64,000 nucleotides of DNA. Source: Aquabacterium sp. GTDB lineage: Bacteria > Pseudomonadota > Gammaproteobacteria > Burkholderiales > Burkholderiaceae_C. The notes below the pieces were generated by a model. The model was not told where the DNA came from. It ran no database searches and saw only the letters and a program-made list of their open reading frames with translations. Shown here one piece after another: positions 26,773 through 35,558 of this stretch (position 1 is the first letter of the stretch; the number at the start of each line of letters is the position of its first letter). Position numbers and translations under genes: made by a program. The DNA is taken from positions 209,516 to 273,515 of the forward strand of contig NZ_JAUSAR010000010.1 in NCBI RefSeq assembly GCF_030652515.1. The letters run 5' to 3'.

Positions 26773-27815
26773 GAAGCCTGGAGGTTGGCCAGGCGCTTGA
26801 GAACCGCACGGCACAGGTCTTCGTTGCCGACCTGGTTGGCCAGCAGCCGACGTTGTCCTGCCTGCCTGATCTTCTCGCGCAGGCTGGGGTTGGCCAGCAG
26901 GGCTTTGCAATGCGCGGCGCATTCCTGGGCGGATGACCAGAACACCGCTTCTTCGCCATCGCGGTAAAGCTGCAGGTGTTCGTCCGTGCGTTGCGCGCAC
27001 AGCAAACCACCGGCCGCCGGGATCTCCATGGTGCGGGTGGTGTGCTGGTCCCGGTTGCCTTTGGACAGCATGCCGATGCACAGGCGTGCACCACGGATCG
27101 CATCGACGTAGGCCTGGCCCGACAGGCTCTGGCCACGCCAATAGGGTTGAAGCGCAGGCCACACATCGGAGCTTTGCCAGTTGTCGCCCCAGATGGCGGG
27201 CTTGAGGCCTTGCCGGATCAGGTCCAGCATGAACAGGTCGCGGCCTTCACCCTTCATGCGCCGGCCGATGAAAACGATGTCGTTGTCGTAGAGGGGGTCA
27301 ACCGGGCGGGCTTCGTCGATGGGGCGGTGGGCCACCTCGTCGTGGCTCATCCAGACGCGGAGCACGTCGCGCGCCCCCAGCGCCTGGAACTCGGCCACGT
27401 TCATGGGCCGCACCACCACACACAGGTCGTAGGCGGGGATGGCGCTGCGCAAGGTCATGAACCGTGCCCGGTCGCGCGTGCCCGAGGGATCGTCGTGGTT
27501 GAAGAGCACCAATTGCGTGGCGTGGGCTTTCAGTTGCTGCAGGGCGGTCAGGCTGAGCAGTTCGCCGTTGTCGACCCAGCACAGGTCGTGGCCAGGGTGG
27601 CGTGCCAGCTGTGTCTTCAGCCATTGGTTCACCACCGACCGGATCATCAGGTAGCCCGTGCGGTAGTGCAGGGCGCCGAGAAGTCCTCGGGTGTGCGGCT
27701 CGACGGCCTGGTAAGGGTCGAGCACATCGACGTGGCAGCCCAGGCGGCGCAAGGCCTCGGCGCGGTGCCCCGAGGTGGAGGACGGGCTGGAGGCACCCAG
27801 GTACAGAACACGCAT
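26769..27815 (-). CDS. CgeB-like glycosyltransferase
   Basis: A 348-aa glycosyltransferase of the CgeB/spore-coat-like type. The N-terminus MRVLYLGASSPSSTSGHRAEALRRLG starts a Rossmann half. The C-terminal half has the family pattern GNRDQHTTRTMEIPAAGGLLCAQRTDEHLQLY followed by a helical tail. I chose the ATG at 27815: GGGAGG lies 6 bases upstream, and it follows the previous gene's stop by a single base. Sequence upstream in frame is a low-complexity shadow. It is part of a tightly packed run of minus-strand EPS genes. The transferred sugar is unknown. Confidence 0.85.
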   Translation of the reverse strand: MRVLYLGASSPSSTSGHRAEALRRLGCHVDVLDPYQAVEPHTRGLLGALHYRTGYLMIRSVVNQWLKTQLARHPGHDLCWVDNGELLSLTALQQLKAHATQLVLFNHDDPSGTRDRARFMTLRSAIPAYDLCVVVRPMNVAEFQALGARDVLRVWMSHDEVAHRPIDEARPVDPLYDNDIVFIGRRMKGEGRDLFMLDLIRQGLKPAIWGDNWQSSDVWPALQPYWRGQSLSGQAYVDAIRGARLCIGMLSKGNRDQHTTRTMEIPAAGGLLCAQRTDEHLQLYRDGEEAVFWSSAQECAAHCKALLANPSLREKIRQAGQRRLLANQVGNEDLCRAVLKRLANLQAS

Positions 27816-27816
27816 G

Positions 27817-28977
27817 TCATGCCCTCCCAAGGGCTTGGTAGATGCTGCGTGCGCTGGTGCCATAGTCGCGCCAGCCGCCAGCATCCTTCACCTTGAGCAG
27901 GGCCTGGCGGCTCATCTCCGCGCGCTTGGCGGGGTTGTCGGCCAGCGACTGCAGGCGTGCGGCCAGGGCTTCACTTTGGCGCGTGGGCACGATGAAGCCT
28001 TCCCGCCCATCGGTGAGGAGGTCGCGCGCCCCGGTGTGGTCCGTGCCGATCACGACGCAGCCACAGGCCATGGCCTGCGACAACACCATGCCAAAGCCAT
28101 CCTGAACACTGGGCAACACCATCGCATGGCTTTGGCTCATCAGCGACTTCAACTCGGCCTGTGGCACGTGGCCCAGCAAGCGCAGCTCATCGGGCCACAG
28201 GCCGTGGGCCTTCATGCGCTCGATGAACACGGGCGATGGTGCGCCAGCGAAGGTCAGCGATTTGCGCGGATGCCTGATCATCTTGTAGGCCTGGAGCAGG
28301 TAGGGGAGGCCTTTGTTCAGGTTCATGCCGCCCACGTACAGCACATCGAACTGCCCGGGCACCGGCTGACCTGTCGGTTTGAACATCTGCAGGTTGACGC
28401 CGTAAGGCAGCATGCGCAGCTTGTGCGCTGGCACGCCGGCCTGGATGAAGGACATCACGCTGAAACTGGACGGCACGGTGATGCAGTCGGCCATCTCGTA
28501 CTCGGCCTCCTCGCGGGCGATGACGCGCGGGTCGATGCCGTCAAAGGGCACGCCCCAGCGGTCAGATTCTTCGCGCAACAGGGTGTCTTGCACGCGGATG
28601 TGCGAGGAGCCCCGATCACAGACATACCGGGCCCCGCGTGCTTGCGCGGCCTGGCCGCTGCGAAGGCCGGAGCCCGACAGGCCGACAAAGACATCGCAGG
28701 CGGGCAGGTGGCGTGCCACGTGGGCGTCCAGCGAAGTCTTGCTCAACCACTCCCATTCGCGCACGAGGCGCTTGCCCAGCAGGTGCCGTTTGGGCATGGC
28801 CATGTAAGACGCCTGAACCCAGGGCCAGCTTCGGACCTTGTCGGGGGGCAATCCTTCACGCCCCAGCTTGAAGCGCGGGTAGCCCGTGAAGAGGGCCTCC
28901 AGGCAGCGGTGGGCGTGGAGCTCGCGGGCCAGGTCGAAGGTGTGGAACCGGCCGGGTGCGGACAAGACAACTTTCAT
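27817..28977 (-). CDS. group 1 (GT4) glycosyltransferase
   Basis: A 386-aa GT-B enzyme. The N-terminal half starts MKVVLSAPGRFHTFDLARELHAH, and RYVCDRGSSHIRVQ and ITVPSSFSVMSFIQAGVP form the acceptor side. The donor domain has FDVLYVGGMNLNKGLPYLLQAY and PSVQDGFGMVLSQAMACGCVVIGTDHTG, the latter with a variant of the retaining E-x7-E (DGFGMVLSQ), so the first Glu is Asp and the last Glu is Gln. This replacement is seen in some GT4 subgroups but deserves checking for activity. The ATG at 28977 overlaps the upstream flippase stop by four bases. Confidence 0.87.
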   Translation of the reverse strand: MKVVLSAPGRFHTFDLARELHAHRCLEALFTGYPRFKLGREGLPPDKVRSWPWVQASYMAMPKRHLLGKRLVREWEWLSKTSLDAHVARHLPACDVFVGLSGSGLRSGQAAQARGARYVCDRGSSHIRVQDTLLREESDRWGVPFDGIDPRVIAREEAEYEMADCITVPSSFSVMSFIQAGVPAHKLRMLPYGVNLQMFKPTGQPVPGQFDVLYVGGMNLNKGLPYLLQAYKMIRHPRKSLTFAGAPSPVFIERMKAHGLWPDELRLLGHVPQAELKSLMSQSHAMVLPSVQDGFGMVLSQAMACGCVVIGTDHTGARDLLTDGREGFIVPTRQSEALAARLQSLADNPAKRAEMSRQALLKVKDAGGWRDYGTSARSIYQALGRA

Positions 28978-30248
28978 GGTGCGTGAACCAGGCGATGCGC
29001 CATGAACAGGCACAGCAGGGCGATGGCCGACTCGGCCGCGAGCATGCCCAGGCCGACACCGTTGATGCCCCAGATGCCGCCCAGGGCGTGTGACAAGGCA
29101 AACGCCAGCGCCGCGGCCAGCAAGGACCACTGCGCCAGCGCGATGTGCTGGTTGGTGGCCATGAGCAGAACGCGGGGCACGTGCCAGCTGCCGCAGATGG
29201 CGGCGTAGGCCAACAGGGCCCACATCAGCCCGGCCTGGTACCCGATGGCGTCATGGGTCCACAGGCGCAGCAAGTTGGGGCCGATCAGGCACAGCACCAG
29301 GCTCAATCCCACGGACAGCGCCAGCCCCAGGACCAAGGAGCGTTGATACAGGGGCTTGGTGGCCGGGCCACCACCCAGCCCGAACAGGCGCGAGAACTCG
29401 GCCCACAGCGCGTGCCCGAAGGTGGCCGTGACTTGCACCGCCACACGCGCGATCGTGCGGTAGGTGTTGAAGAGGGCCACCACGGCCGGACCGAACTGTT
29501 GGCCCACCAGCAAGGTGATGCCCTGGAAGCTGATGGCATTGGCCAGCGGAAACAGCATGAAGGACAAGGCCGGTTTGAGCATGGCCCGCACCTCGCCCCA
29601 ATGGGCGTGTTGCGTGCCCCAGCGCAGGCCAGCACTGTCCTGTCGGCTGATCAGGCCGGTGGCCACCACGCCCAGCAGCCGGGCGCACAGGCCCCCCACC
29701 GCCACGGCGGTGAAGCTGCCCCACACCCACAGCCCCACCATCCACCCTGCCCATTCCAGCAAGCGGATGAGGGTGCCCAGCGTGGTGCCCAGCGCGTATC
29801 GGCCGGTGGCCTTGAAGATGGCCTCGGCCAGGCCACCAAACAGGGCCAGCAGCACACCGCCCACCAGGGCGGCCAAGGCCAGTCGCTCATCGCTGCTGTC
29901 CAGGCCGGGGATGGGCGCCAGCATCACGGTTGGCAAGCTCAGCAAGGCCACGCCGGTGCAGGTCAGCAGCATGAACACCAAAGCGCTTTGAAAGACCGTG
30001 TTGGCCTGCGGTGCCTGGCCTTGGCCCATGGCCATGGTCATGCGGTTGCCCGCGGTGGCCACCATGCCCACGTCGGCCATCGACAGGTAGGCCGGCAGGG
30101 CCGACAGCATGAGCCAGGTGCCATACGTGGCCACATCCCAGTGGTGCAGGAACAGCGGCAGGGATGCCAGCTGGATGCCGATGCTGACGGCTTGTCCAAA
30201 CGCATTGGCCCCCAGTGCGGCCACGATCCGGCGAATGACCGGGCTCAC
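28974..30248 (-). CDS. oligosaccharide flippase (Wzx/MATE-like)
   Basis: A 424-aa polytopic inner-membrane protein with about 12-14 helices and the polysaccharide transport layout: IRRIVAALGANAFGQAVSIGIQLASLPLFLHHWD at the start, then TYGTWLMLSALPAYLSMADVGM with the D-x-G found after helix 2 in Wzx/RfbX proteins. It should flip the undecaprenyl-linked EPS repeat unit to the periplasm for a Wzy-type polymerase. The start is GTG (30248), one base after the epsI stop, so translation is probably coupled. The downstream glycosyltransferase overlaps by four bases. Confidence 0.89.
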   Translation of the reverse strand: MSPVIRRIVAALGANAFGQAVSIGIQLASLPLFLHHWDVATYGTWLMLSALPAYLSMADVGMVATAGNRMTMAMGQGQAPQANTVFQSALVFMLLTCTGVALLSLPTVMLAPIPGLDSSDERLALAALVGGVLLALFGGLAEAIFKATGRYALGTTLGTLIRLLEWAGWMVGLWVWGSFTAVAVGGLCARLLGVVATGLISRQDSAGLRWGTQHAHWGEVRAMLKPALSFMLFPLANAISFQGITLLVGQQFGPAVVALFNTYRTIARVAVQVTATFGHALWAEFSRLFGLGGGPATKPLYQRSLVLGLALSVGLSLVLCLIGPNLLRLWTHDAIGYQAGLMWALLAYAAICGSWHVPRVLLMATNQHIALAQWSLLAAALAFALSHALGGIWGINGVGLGMLAAESAIALLCLFMAHRLVHAP

Positions 30249-30249
30249 C

Positions 30250-30954
30250 TCAGGTGTCCTGCTGGCCGATGATGCGTCGGCGATCTTCGGGATTCATGGC
30301 GCCCAGCAAATCCTGGATGAAGCGATCTTGAAGTCCGAAGGGCTGGGGCAGGCGCGTGACCTCCGAAACCCGGAACAACATGCCATCCGATCGGTAGCCC
30401 TTGAGGGCCATCTTGATGCGGGCCAGGTTGCGATCACGCGATCCGCGCGACACCTCGTCACCCACGCGAATGAAAAAGGTGAGGGGCTCGGTGCGCCGAG
30501 GGCCCATGGTGGTGATCAGTTGCACGGCCTCGATCGGACCAAAGGCTGAACTCACCGTGTGCTCCATGCGCTTTTCCACCCGGAAGCCTTGCGAGGGGTA
30601 GCAGGCCTCGGGTGTGTGCAGCTGGGTGTCGTTGGATTGGTCCCGACCGTAAGCGATCGACAGCATGATCTTGCGTCCGGTGGGGCGGTGCAGGTAGGTG
30701 CGCGCGAAGGTCTCGCTGTACAAGCGCATCAGGTTCTCTTCCTGCACGGGATTGACCACTGATTTCTGCGCGTAAGGCAGCTCCTGCCATTCACCGAAGC
30801 GTGTGGGGATCAGGGTAGCGTAATGGGGCTCGCCAATGACATCGGCCCAGTACTGGCGTGGCTTGAGCAGCTCGGCCGCCGCGACCGAGCCCACCATGAT
30901 GAGCACGGCGATGAACAGCGCGCTGGCCTTGATTCTGGAAGGTCTGGGCAGCAT
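30250..30954 (-). CDS. epsI: EpsI-family exosortase-associated protein
   Basis: A 234-aa EpsI-type protein: one N-terminal membrane helix (about 8-28, ALFIAVLIMVGSVAAAELL) and a periplasmic domain with the conserved DTQLHTPEACYPSQGF (a single Cys in a PExCYP-like motif) and FFIRVGDEVSRGSRDR. EpsI proteins accompany exosortases in EPS loci of Gram-negative bacteria. Their reaction is unproven. I chose the ATG at 30954 because AAGG lies 8 bases upstream; a GTG at 30963 overlapping the xrtB stop is an alternative. It follows xrtB directly, the usual order in exosortase-B systems. Confidence 0.9.
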   Translation of the reverse strand: MLPRPSRIKASALFIAVLIMVGSVAAAELLKPRQYWADVIGEPHYATLIPTRFGEWQELPYAQKSVVNPVQEENLMRLYSETFARTYLHRPTGRKIMLSIAYGRDQSNDTQLHTPEACYPSQGFRVEKRMEHTVSSAFGPIEAVQLITTMGPRRTEPLTFFIRVGDEVSRGSRDRNLARIKMALKGYRSDGMLFRVSEVTRLPQPFGLQDRFIQDLLGAMNPEDRRRIIGQQDT

Positions 30955-30959
30955 GGCAT

Positions 30960-31877
30960 TCACCTTGTGGGGGCCGACAGCCATGCCGATGCCCAGCGCA
31001 GCAAGCCATCGATTGAGACGATCAGGATCAGCGCGACCAGGAAGAGCACGGCCCCGGCGAACCCGTGCAGGAAGCCTTGCCCCACCTCGTCGCCGAAGTG
31101 GTAGGTGAGCAAGGCCAGGAAGATGACGCGGATCATGTTGGCCGTGAACGAGATGGGCACGATCAGCAGGCCCAGCGCGACATTGCGCAGCAGCGATGAA
31201 TGGCGGGCCACGTTCAGGTAGAAGATGCCCATGGCCTCCAGCATGAACAAGGTGCGCATGCCCGCGCAAGCGTCGGCCACCAGCAACTGGTACTGGCCGA
31301 TGTTGATGACCACCCCGGTGTGGGTGATGGGGTAGCCCGCGGCCCACAGCAGGTTGCTCACGGCGATCGAGATGTTCAGCTTGATGAACTGGCTGATCGG
31401 GTCCAGCAGGAAGCCGGGGATGGGCACCATGAAGAGCAGGAAGAACAGCGGGAACTTCAACTGGTTCAGCAGGGGCGTGCCACCGGCCATCAGCACCACG
31501 CCCAGCATCATGGGGATGAAGGCGAACACCTCGAAGTAGATGACGCCCAGCGCCCTGCCCGCCACGTAGAACAGGAAGCCCACCGCGAACGCTGGCCAGC
31601 ACCAGCCGCGGTGAGGTGGCTCCCCTGGTGGGGCGGTGTATTCACGCCAGCGCGTGATCAGCAGCCACATCGACATGGCCAGCATGATCGGGCCATGGCT
31701 GTGCTCGCCTTTGGCCCACAAGCCGGTTTCGTTGTCTTGCAGCAGGTCCCACAAGGTCAGCGCGAACATGGCCAGCAGGCCCAGGGCCAGCACCACCATG
31801 TCCAGCGGGATGCTCAAGGGTGCGGATTTTCCGGGCAGCGTGTTGGCGGCCAGGGACGGATTACTCGTGGTAGTCAT
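30960..31877 (-). CDS. xrtB: exosortase B (XrtB), polytopic transpeptidase-like protease
   Basis: A 305-aa membrane protein with about eight helices. The exosortase catalytic residues are visible: Cys204 in [11 protein letters not shown], Arg250 in [10 protein letters not shown] and His281 in [10 protein letters not shown]. Exosortases cut PEP-CTERM-type sorting tails from exported proteins at the inner membrane. Close linkage to epsI, epsF and epsG matches the XrtB subgroup. No PEP-CTERM substrate is seen in the window, so its targets must be encoded elsewhere. The gene starts 17 bases inside the end of gmd, so the two reading frames overlap and are probably co-translated. Confidence 0.93.
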   Translation of the reverse strand: MTTTSNPSLAANTLPGKSAPLSIPLDMVVLALGLLAMFALTLWDLLQDNETGLWAKGEHSHGPIMLAMSMWLLITRWREYTAPPGEPPHRGWCWPAFAVGFLFYVAGRALGVIYFEVFAFIPMMLGVVLMAGGTPLLNQLKFPLFFLLFMVPIPGFLLDPISQFIKLNISIAVSNLLWAAGYPITHTGVVINIGQYQLLVADACAGMRTLFMLEAMGIFYLNVARHSSLLRNVALGLLIVPISFTANMIRVIFLALLTYHFGDEVGQGFLHGFAGAVLFLVALILIVSIDGLLRWASAWLSAPTR

Positions 31878-32994
31878 AGGTCTGGAAGCCGGCTGATTTG
31901 ATCAGGCTGTCGCGTTGGGCCGAGGCATGGTCGCTGCGGACCATCTCGCCGACCAGCTCGCGCAAGGTGGTTTGCGGGCTCCAGCCCAGCTTGGATTTGG
32001 CTTTGGAGGGGTCGCCCAGCAGGGTTTCCACTTCGGTCGGGCGGTAGTAGCGCGGGTCCACCCGCACGACCACGTCACCCACCCGGCAGGTTGCCAACAG
32101 CTGGCCGTTCACCGAGCGGATGTCGGCCACCATGCCGACCTCGCGCTCGCCTTGGCCTTCAAAGACCAGGGTGATGCCCAGCTCCTTGGCCGCGAACTCC
32201 ACGAACTGGCGCACGCTGTACTGCACGCCGGTGGCGATGACGAAGTCTTCGGCCACGTCCTGCTGCAGCATCAGCCACTGCATCTCGACGTAGTCGCGCG
32301 CATGGCCCCAATCGCGCAGGGCGCTCATGTTACCCAGGAACAGACACTCTTGCAGGCCCAGCGCGATGCGGCTGATGGCCCGCGTGATCTTGCGCGTCAC
32401 GAAGGTCTCGCCGCGCACCGGGCTTTCGTGGTTGAACAGCACGCCATTGCAAGCGTACATGCCATAAGCCTCGCGGTAGTTCACCGTGATCCAGTAGGCG
32501 TACAGCTTGGCCACCGCGTAAGGGCTGCGCGGGTAGAAAGGCGTGGTTTCCTTCTGGGGGATCTCTTGCACCAGGCCATACAGCTCGGAGGTCGAGGCCT
32601 GGTAAAAGCGCGTTTTCTTCTCCAGACCCAGGATGCGGATGGCTTCCAGCAGGCGCAGGGCCCCGATGCCATCGGCGTTGGCCGTGTACTCGGGCTCTTC
32701 AAAGCTCACGGCCACGTGCGACTGCGCGGCCAGGTTGTAAACCTCGTCGGGCTGCACCTTCTGCATGATGCGGACCAGGCTGGTGGAATCGGTCAGGTCG
32801 CCGTAGTGCAGGATGAAGTTGCGGTTGTCAACGTGCGGATCCTGGTAAAGGTGGTCGATCCGGTCGGTGTTGAACAGGCTGGAGCGGCGCTTGATGCCAT
32901 GCACCTCGTAGCCCTTCTTCAGCAGAAACTCCGCCAGGTAGGCGCCATCCTGCCCGGTGACGCCGGTGATCAATGCAGTTTTTCGGGATGTCAT
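31861..32994 (-). CDS. gmd: GDP-mannose 4,6-dehydratase
   Basis: A 377-aa extended short-chain dehydrogenase that turns GDP-D-mannose into GDP-4-keto-6-deoxy-D-mannose, the precursor of GDP-fucose, GDP-rhamnose and related donors. Visible are GVTGQDG (11-17, NADP site), the STSELYG motif (134-140) and the catalytic Tyr159/Lys163 pair in [12 protein letters not shown], then [16 protein letters not shown] and [10 protein letters not shown] typical of Gmd. Length is normal for the family. No fucose synthase or other reductase follows in the locus, so the next enzyme of the sugar pathway is encoded elsewhere. It lies 10 bases behind epsG and overlaps xrtB by 17 bases. Confidence 0.96.
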   Translation of the reverse strand: MTSRKTALITGVTGQDGAYLAEFLLKKGYEVHGIKRRSSLFNTDRIDHLYQDPHVDNRNFILHYGDLTDSTSLVRIMQKVQPDEVYNLAAQSHVAVSFEEPEYTANADGIGALRLLEAIRILGLEKKTRFYQASTSELYGLVQEIPQKETTPFYPRSPYAVAKLYAYWITVNYREAYGMYACNGVLFNHESPVRGETFVTRKITRAISRIALGLQECLFLGNMSALRDWGHARDYVEMQWLMLQQDVAEDFVIATGVQYSVRQFVEFAAKELGITLVFEGQGEREVGMVADIRSVNGQLLATCRVGDVVVRVDPRYYRPTEVETLLGDPSKAKSKLGWSPQTTLRELVGEMVRSDHASAQRDSLIKSAGFQTYDYHE

Positions 32995-33004
32995 GGGGTG
33001 GCTT

Positions 33005-33868
33005 TCAGAACTCGTTCATCAACACGCCACCGAACTTGACGGAGGCCTTGTTCAGTTGCTTGACCAGCTTTTGCAGGTGAGGCACGCGGCTGCGGTTCTG
33101 GCGCGCGATCACCAAAGCCGAGCCACAGTGCGAGGCGATGATCCGCGCGTCCGAGCCCAGTGAGGCCGCCGGGGTGTCCACCAGCACATGGTCAAACTTG
33201 CCCAGCAGCTCGCGCAGCAACAAGCTGAACGCGGCTTGCTGAAGCAGCTCGACCGGGTTGGGGGCCACCACGCCAGCGGGCAGCAGGTACAGGTTGGGCA
33301 GGTGCTCGACAGGCTTGATCACATTGGGCTCGGCCCGCCCCGCCAGGATGCTGGTCAGGCCGGGGCCCGCGTCCACGCCGAACACTTCGTGCAGGCGGGC
33401 CGATCGCAGGTCGGCGTCCACCAGCAAGGTGCGGCCGGGCAACTGGCTGAAGGCCACGGCCAGGTTGGCGGCGATGAAAGATTTACCATCGCCCACATCG
33501 GGGCTGACCACCGCCAGGGCATGGCGTCCGGCGTCATCGCCCATGGCCGACATCAGCAACTGCGAGCGCAGGTCGCGGAAGGCCTCGACCTCCTCGCTGA
33601 ACGGATCATTGGCCACGACCAACTCTTCATTCAACTTCTGCTCGGCCGTGGGCGCATAGGGGTAGTGGAACTGCTGCGACAAGGCCCACACCACGTCGGC
33701 GGGGCGCGCGAATCCCAGAGCCACCACCGCCTCGCCAAAGCGGACGCTGTGCTGGCGTTGGTGGTCCAGTGCCTGCAGTACCTGGTCGGCCGACAAGCCC
33801 TTGGTCCGGCGCAGGATGTCACCCAGCGAGGCGTCTTCGATGACGCGGTGTTCTTGTGATGAGTTCAT
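33005..33868 (-). CDS. epsG: EpsG-type chain-length tyrosine kinase with MshEN-like N-terminus
   Basis: A 287-aa cytoplasmic P-loop ATPase, partner of EpsF in controlling EPS chain length. SPDVGDGKS (122-130) is the Walker A motif and LLVDADLR (148-155) the Walker A' of bacterial tyrosine kinases; [17 protein letters not shown] gives Walker B. The usual C-terminal tyrosine cluster is absent and the protein ends VLMNEF. The first ~70 residues hold two 24-residue repeats (14-37 and 43-66) separated by five residues, each fitting the pattern LG-x-x-...-G-...-L-x-x-Q of MshEN c-di-GMP-binding domains. The second repeat fits better than the first. It is encoded 18 bases behind epsF. Confidence 0.9.
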   Translation of the reverse strand: MNSSQEHRVIEDASLGDILRRTKGLSADQVLQALDHQRQHSVRFGEAVVALGFARPADVVWALSQQFHYPYAPTAEQKLNEELVVANDPFSEEVEAFRDLRSQLLMSAMGDDAGRHALAVVSPDVGDGKSFIAANLAVAFSQLPGRTLLVDADLRSARLHEVFGVDAGPGLTSILAGRAEPNVIKPVEHLPNLYLLPAGVVAPNPVELLQQAAFSLLLRELLGKFDHVLVDTPAASLGSDARIIASHCGSALVIARQNRSRVPHLQKLVKQLNKASVKFGGVLMNEF

Positions 33869-33886
33869 GGGCTTGGCAGCGGCGGT

Positions 33887-35302
33887 TCAGGCCAGGGCCT
33901 TGACTTGTCTGGGCATGGGGCGAAATCGCTGGGGCAATTCCGAGTTCTTCAAGCGCTTCTTGAAAGCGGGGATCGAGCCCATGGGGGGCAGGTGGGTCAG
34001 GCCCTCGATCTCGCCATAAGTGCGCAGTCGGCGGTCACGGCGCTCGGCCAGCAAGGCAGCGGTCAAGGCCAACACGATGCCGGCCACACCACCCAGCGCG
34101 ATGTTGTTCAACACGCGCGGTCCCGAAGGCACGGAGGGGGCGGTGGCGTACTCCAGTGCGGCCACGTTGTCCAGCAGGGCCTTGCTTTCCAGGTGGGTGT
34201 TGTTCTGGCGAATCAATACGCCTTCGTAGGCGCGCTGGGCGTTGTCGGCATCGCGCTGCAGCATCGAGGCCTGGTCGCGCACGGCCTTCATCTTGAGAAC
34301 CTTGCTGCGTTGGGCTTCCAAAGAGCTTCGGATCTGGGCTTCGCGCGATTGGTTGACGGCGTTGCTGATGCCGAAGCTGCCACTGACCCGGCGCACTTCC
34401 AACTCGATCTTGCGGCGCATGTCGGCAATGCTGTTGCGCAACTCGCGCACCTGAGGGTGTTCGTCGCCCAGCTTGGTGCTCAGCTGTTCCAGCTGGTTCT
34501 CTTGCTGAACCAGGTTGGCCTTCAAGGTACTGACCAGCGGGTTCATCATCACGTCCTGGGTCTTGTCGCCCTGGGCGTTCACGGCGGCCTGGCGGCTGAT
34601 GGAATCGGCCACGGCCGACTGCATCTGCACGAGCTGAGAGGACAGCTCGTTCAAGCGCGCCATTTCCACGTCCAGTCGCTCATCCGTCACCACGATGCCT
34701 TCCTTTTGCTGGAAGTCGGACAGGCGAGATTGGGTCGCTTGCAATTGCTCGCGCAGTTGCTTGGCATTGGTGTCGAAGAACTGGTTGTACTGCTTGGCCG
34801 GATCGGTGCGAAGCTGCATGTTCACATCCAGGTAGGCCTTGATGAAGGCATTGACGATGGCCGCCGAGAAGTTGGGCTCGGCCCCGGTGTAAGCCACGTT
34901 GATGACGTTGGAACCCCGCGAGGGATGCACTTCCAGCGACAAACGAAACCGGTCTGCCAGCCAGCCTTTGAAGTCGCCTGTGCCCTTGGTGGCGTCCATC
35001 CAGTTCTGGCGCAGGGAAGGGACCTCGTTCAGCCTCAAGTCCGCGACCACCTTGAGCGCCACGCGCTGGCTGGTCATCACGTCGATCTGCGTCATCAGGA
35101 AGCTGGGCGATGCCGCGCCTGACAAGACCACGCCCGCGATCGGATCGGGCGACTTGATGTCCACCACCACCGAAGCCACAGCGGTGTAGGTTTTGGCTTT
35201 GAGCAGGGTGAATGCCGTCACGCTGCTCAGCACCAGAAGGAAGATGCCGCTGGCGATGATCCAGCGTGCCCGCAAGATCGCGAACAGTTGTTCGAAGGTC
35301 AT
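33887..35302 (-). CDS. epsF: EpsF-type chain-length determinant (Wzz-domain co-polymerase)
   Basis: A 471-aa polysaccharide co-polymerase. A first membrane helix (about 16-36, IASGIFLLVLSSVTAFTLL) precedes the Wzz domain. A long periplasmic coiled coil spans about 170-370 (ANAKQLREQLQATQSRLSDFQQKEG; LVQQENQLEQLSTKLGDEHPQVRELRNSIADMRRKI). The second helix (about 405-425, IALGGVAGIVLALTAALLAE) follows a Pro-rich SVPSGPRVLNNI segment. The short cytoplasmic tail should contact EpsG. Together they set polymer length in Wzx/Wzy-type EPS export. It is the first gene of the minus-strand EPS operon, so its promoter must lie in 35303-35558, where I cannot point to a convincing -35/-10 pair. Confidence 0.92.
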   Translation of the reverse strand: MTFEQLFAILRARWIIASGIFLLVLSSVTAFTLLKAKTYTAVASVVVDIKSPDPIAGVVLSGAASPSFLMTQIDVMTSQRVALKVVADLRLNEVPSLRQNWMDATKGTGDFKGWLADRFRLSLEVHPSRGSNVINVAYTGAEPNFSAAIVNAFIKAYLDVNMQLRTDPAKQYNQFFDTNAKQLREQLQATQSRLSDFQQKEGIVVTDERLDVEMARLNELSSQLVQMQSAVADSISRQAAVNAQGDKTQDVMMNPLVSTLKANLVQQENQLEQLSTKLGDEHPQVRELRNSIADMRRKIELEVRRVSGSFGISNAVNQSREAQIRSSLEAQRSKVLKMKAVRDQASMLQRDADNAQRAYEGVLIRQNNTHLESKALLDNVAALEYATAPSVPSGPRVLNNIALGGVAGIVLALTAALLAERRDRRLRTYGEIEGLTHLPPMGSIPAFKKRLKNSELPQRFRPMPRQVKALA

Positions 35303-35558
35303 GGTTGACCCCAGGCACCAGGGATGAATTCGTACTGCATGGACATCGATCAGAGCGTTCGGAAAGTGACTTAGGCCAAGGTGCGGCGGAGTCTAAAAAC
35401 TTTCTGTGACAGTTCTCCACATGGCATGTCCGGCGATGCCTGACGCACTGTCGATCACGGTGTTGTCACAGTCCGGGGCTAGGCTCGAATGCATTGGCCA
35501 TGCCATGGTCGGCGTCATCGAACGTGTTTCACACCGCCAAATCTCGGGTCTTTGTCTC

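Noticed and set aside
26773..27162. N-terminal extension of the polymerase candidate by about 130 codons
   Set aside because: It overlaps the CgeB-like gene in another frame, lacks hydrophobic segments, and the four-base overlap start at 26772 is the natural one.
35405..35470. TGTGACA and TGTCACA half-sites on both sides of the epsF/glycosyltransferase gap
   Set aside because: They are 52 bases apart with no further symmetry, so chance is likely. I could not place a convincing promoter in this gap either.
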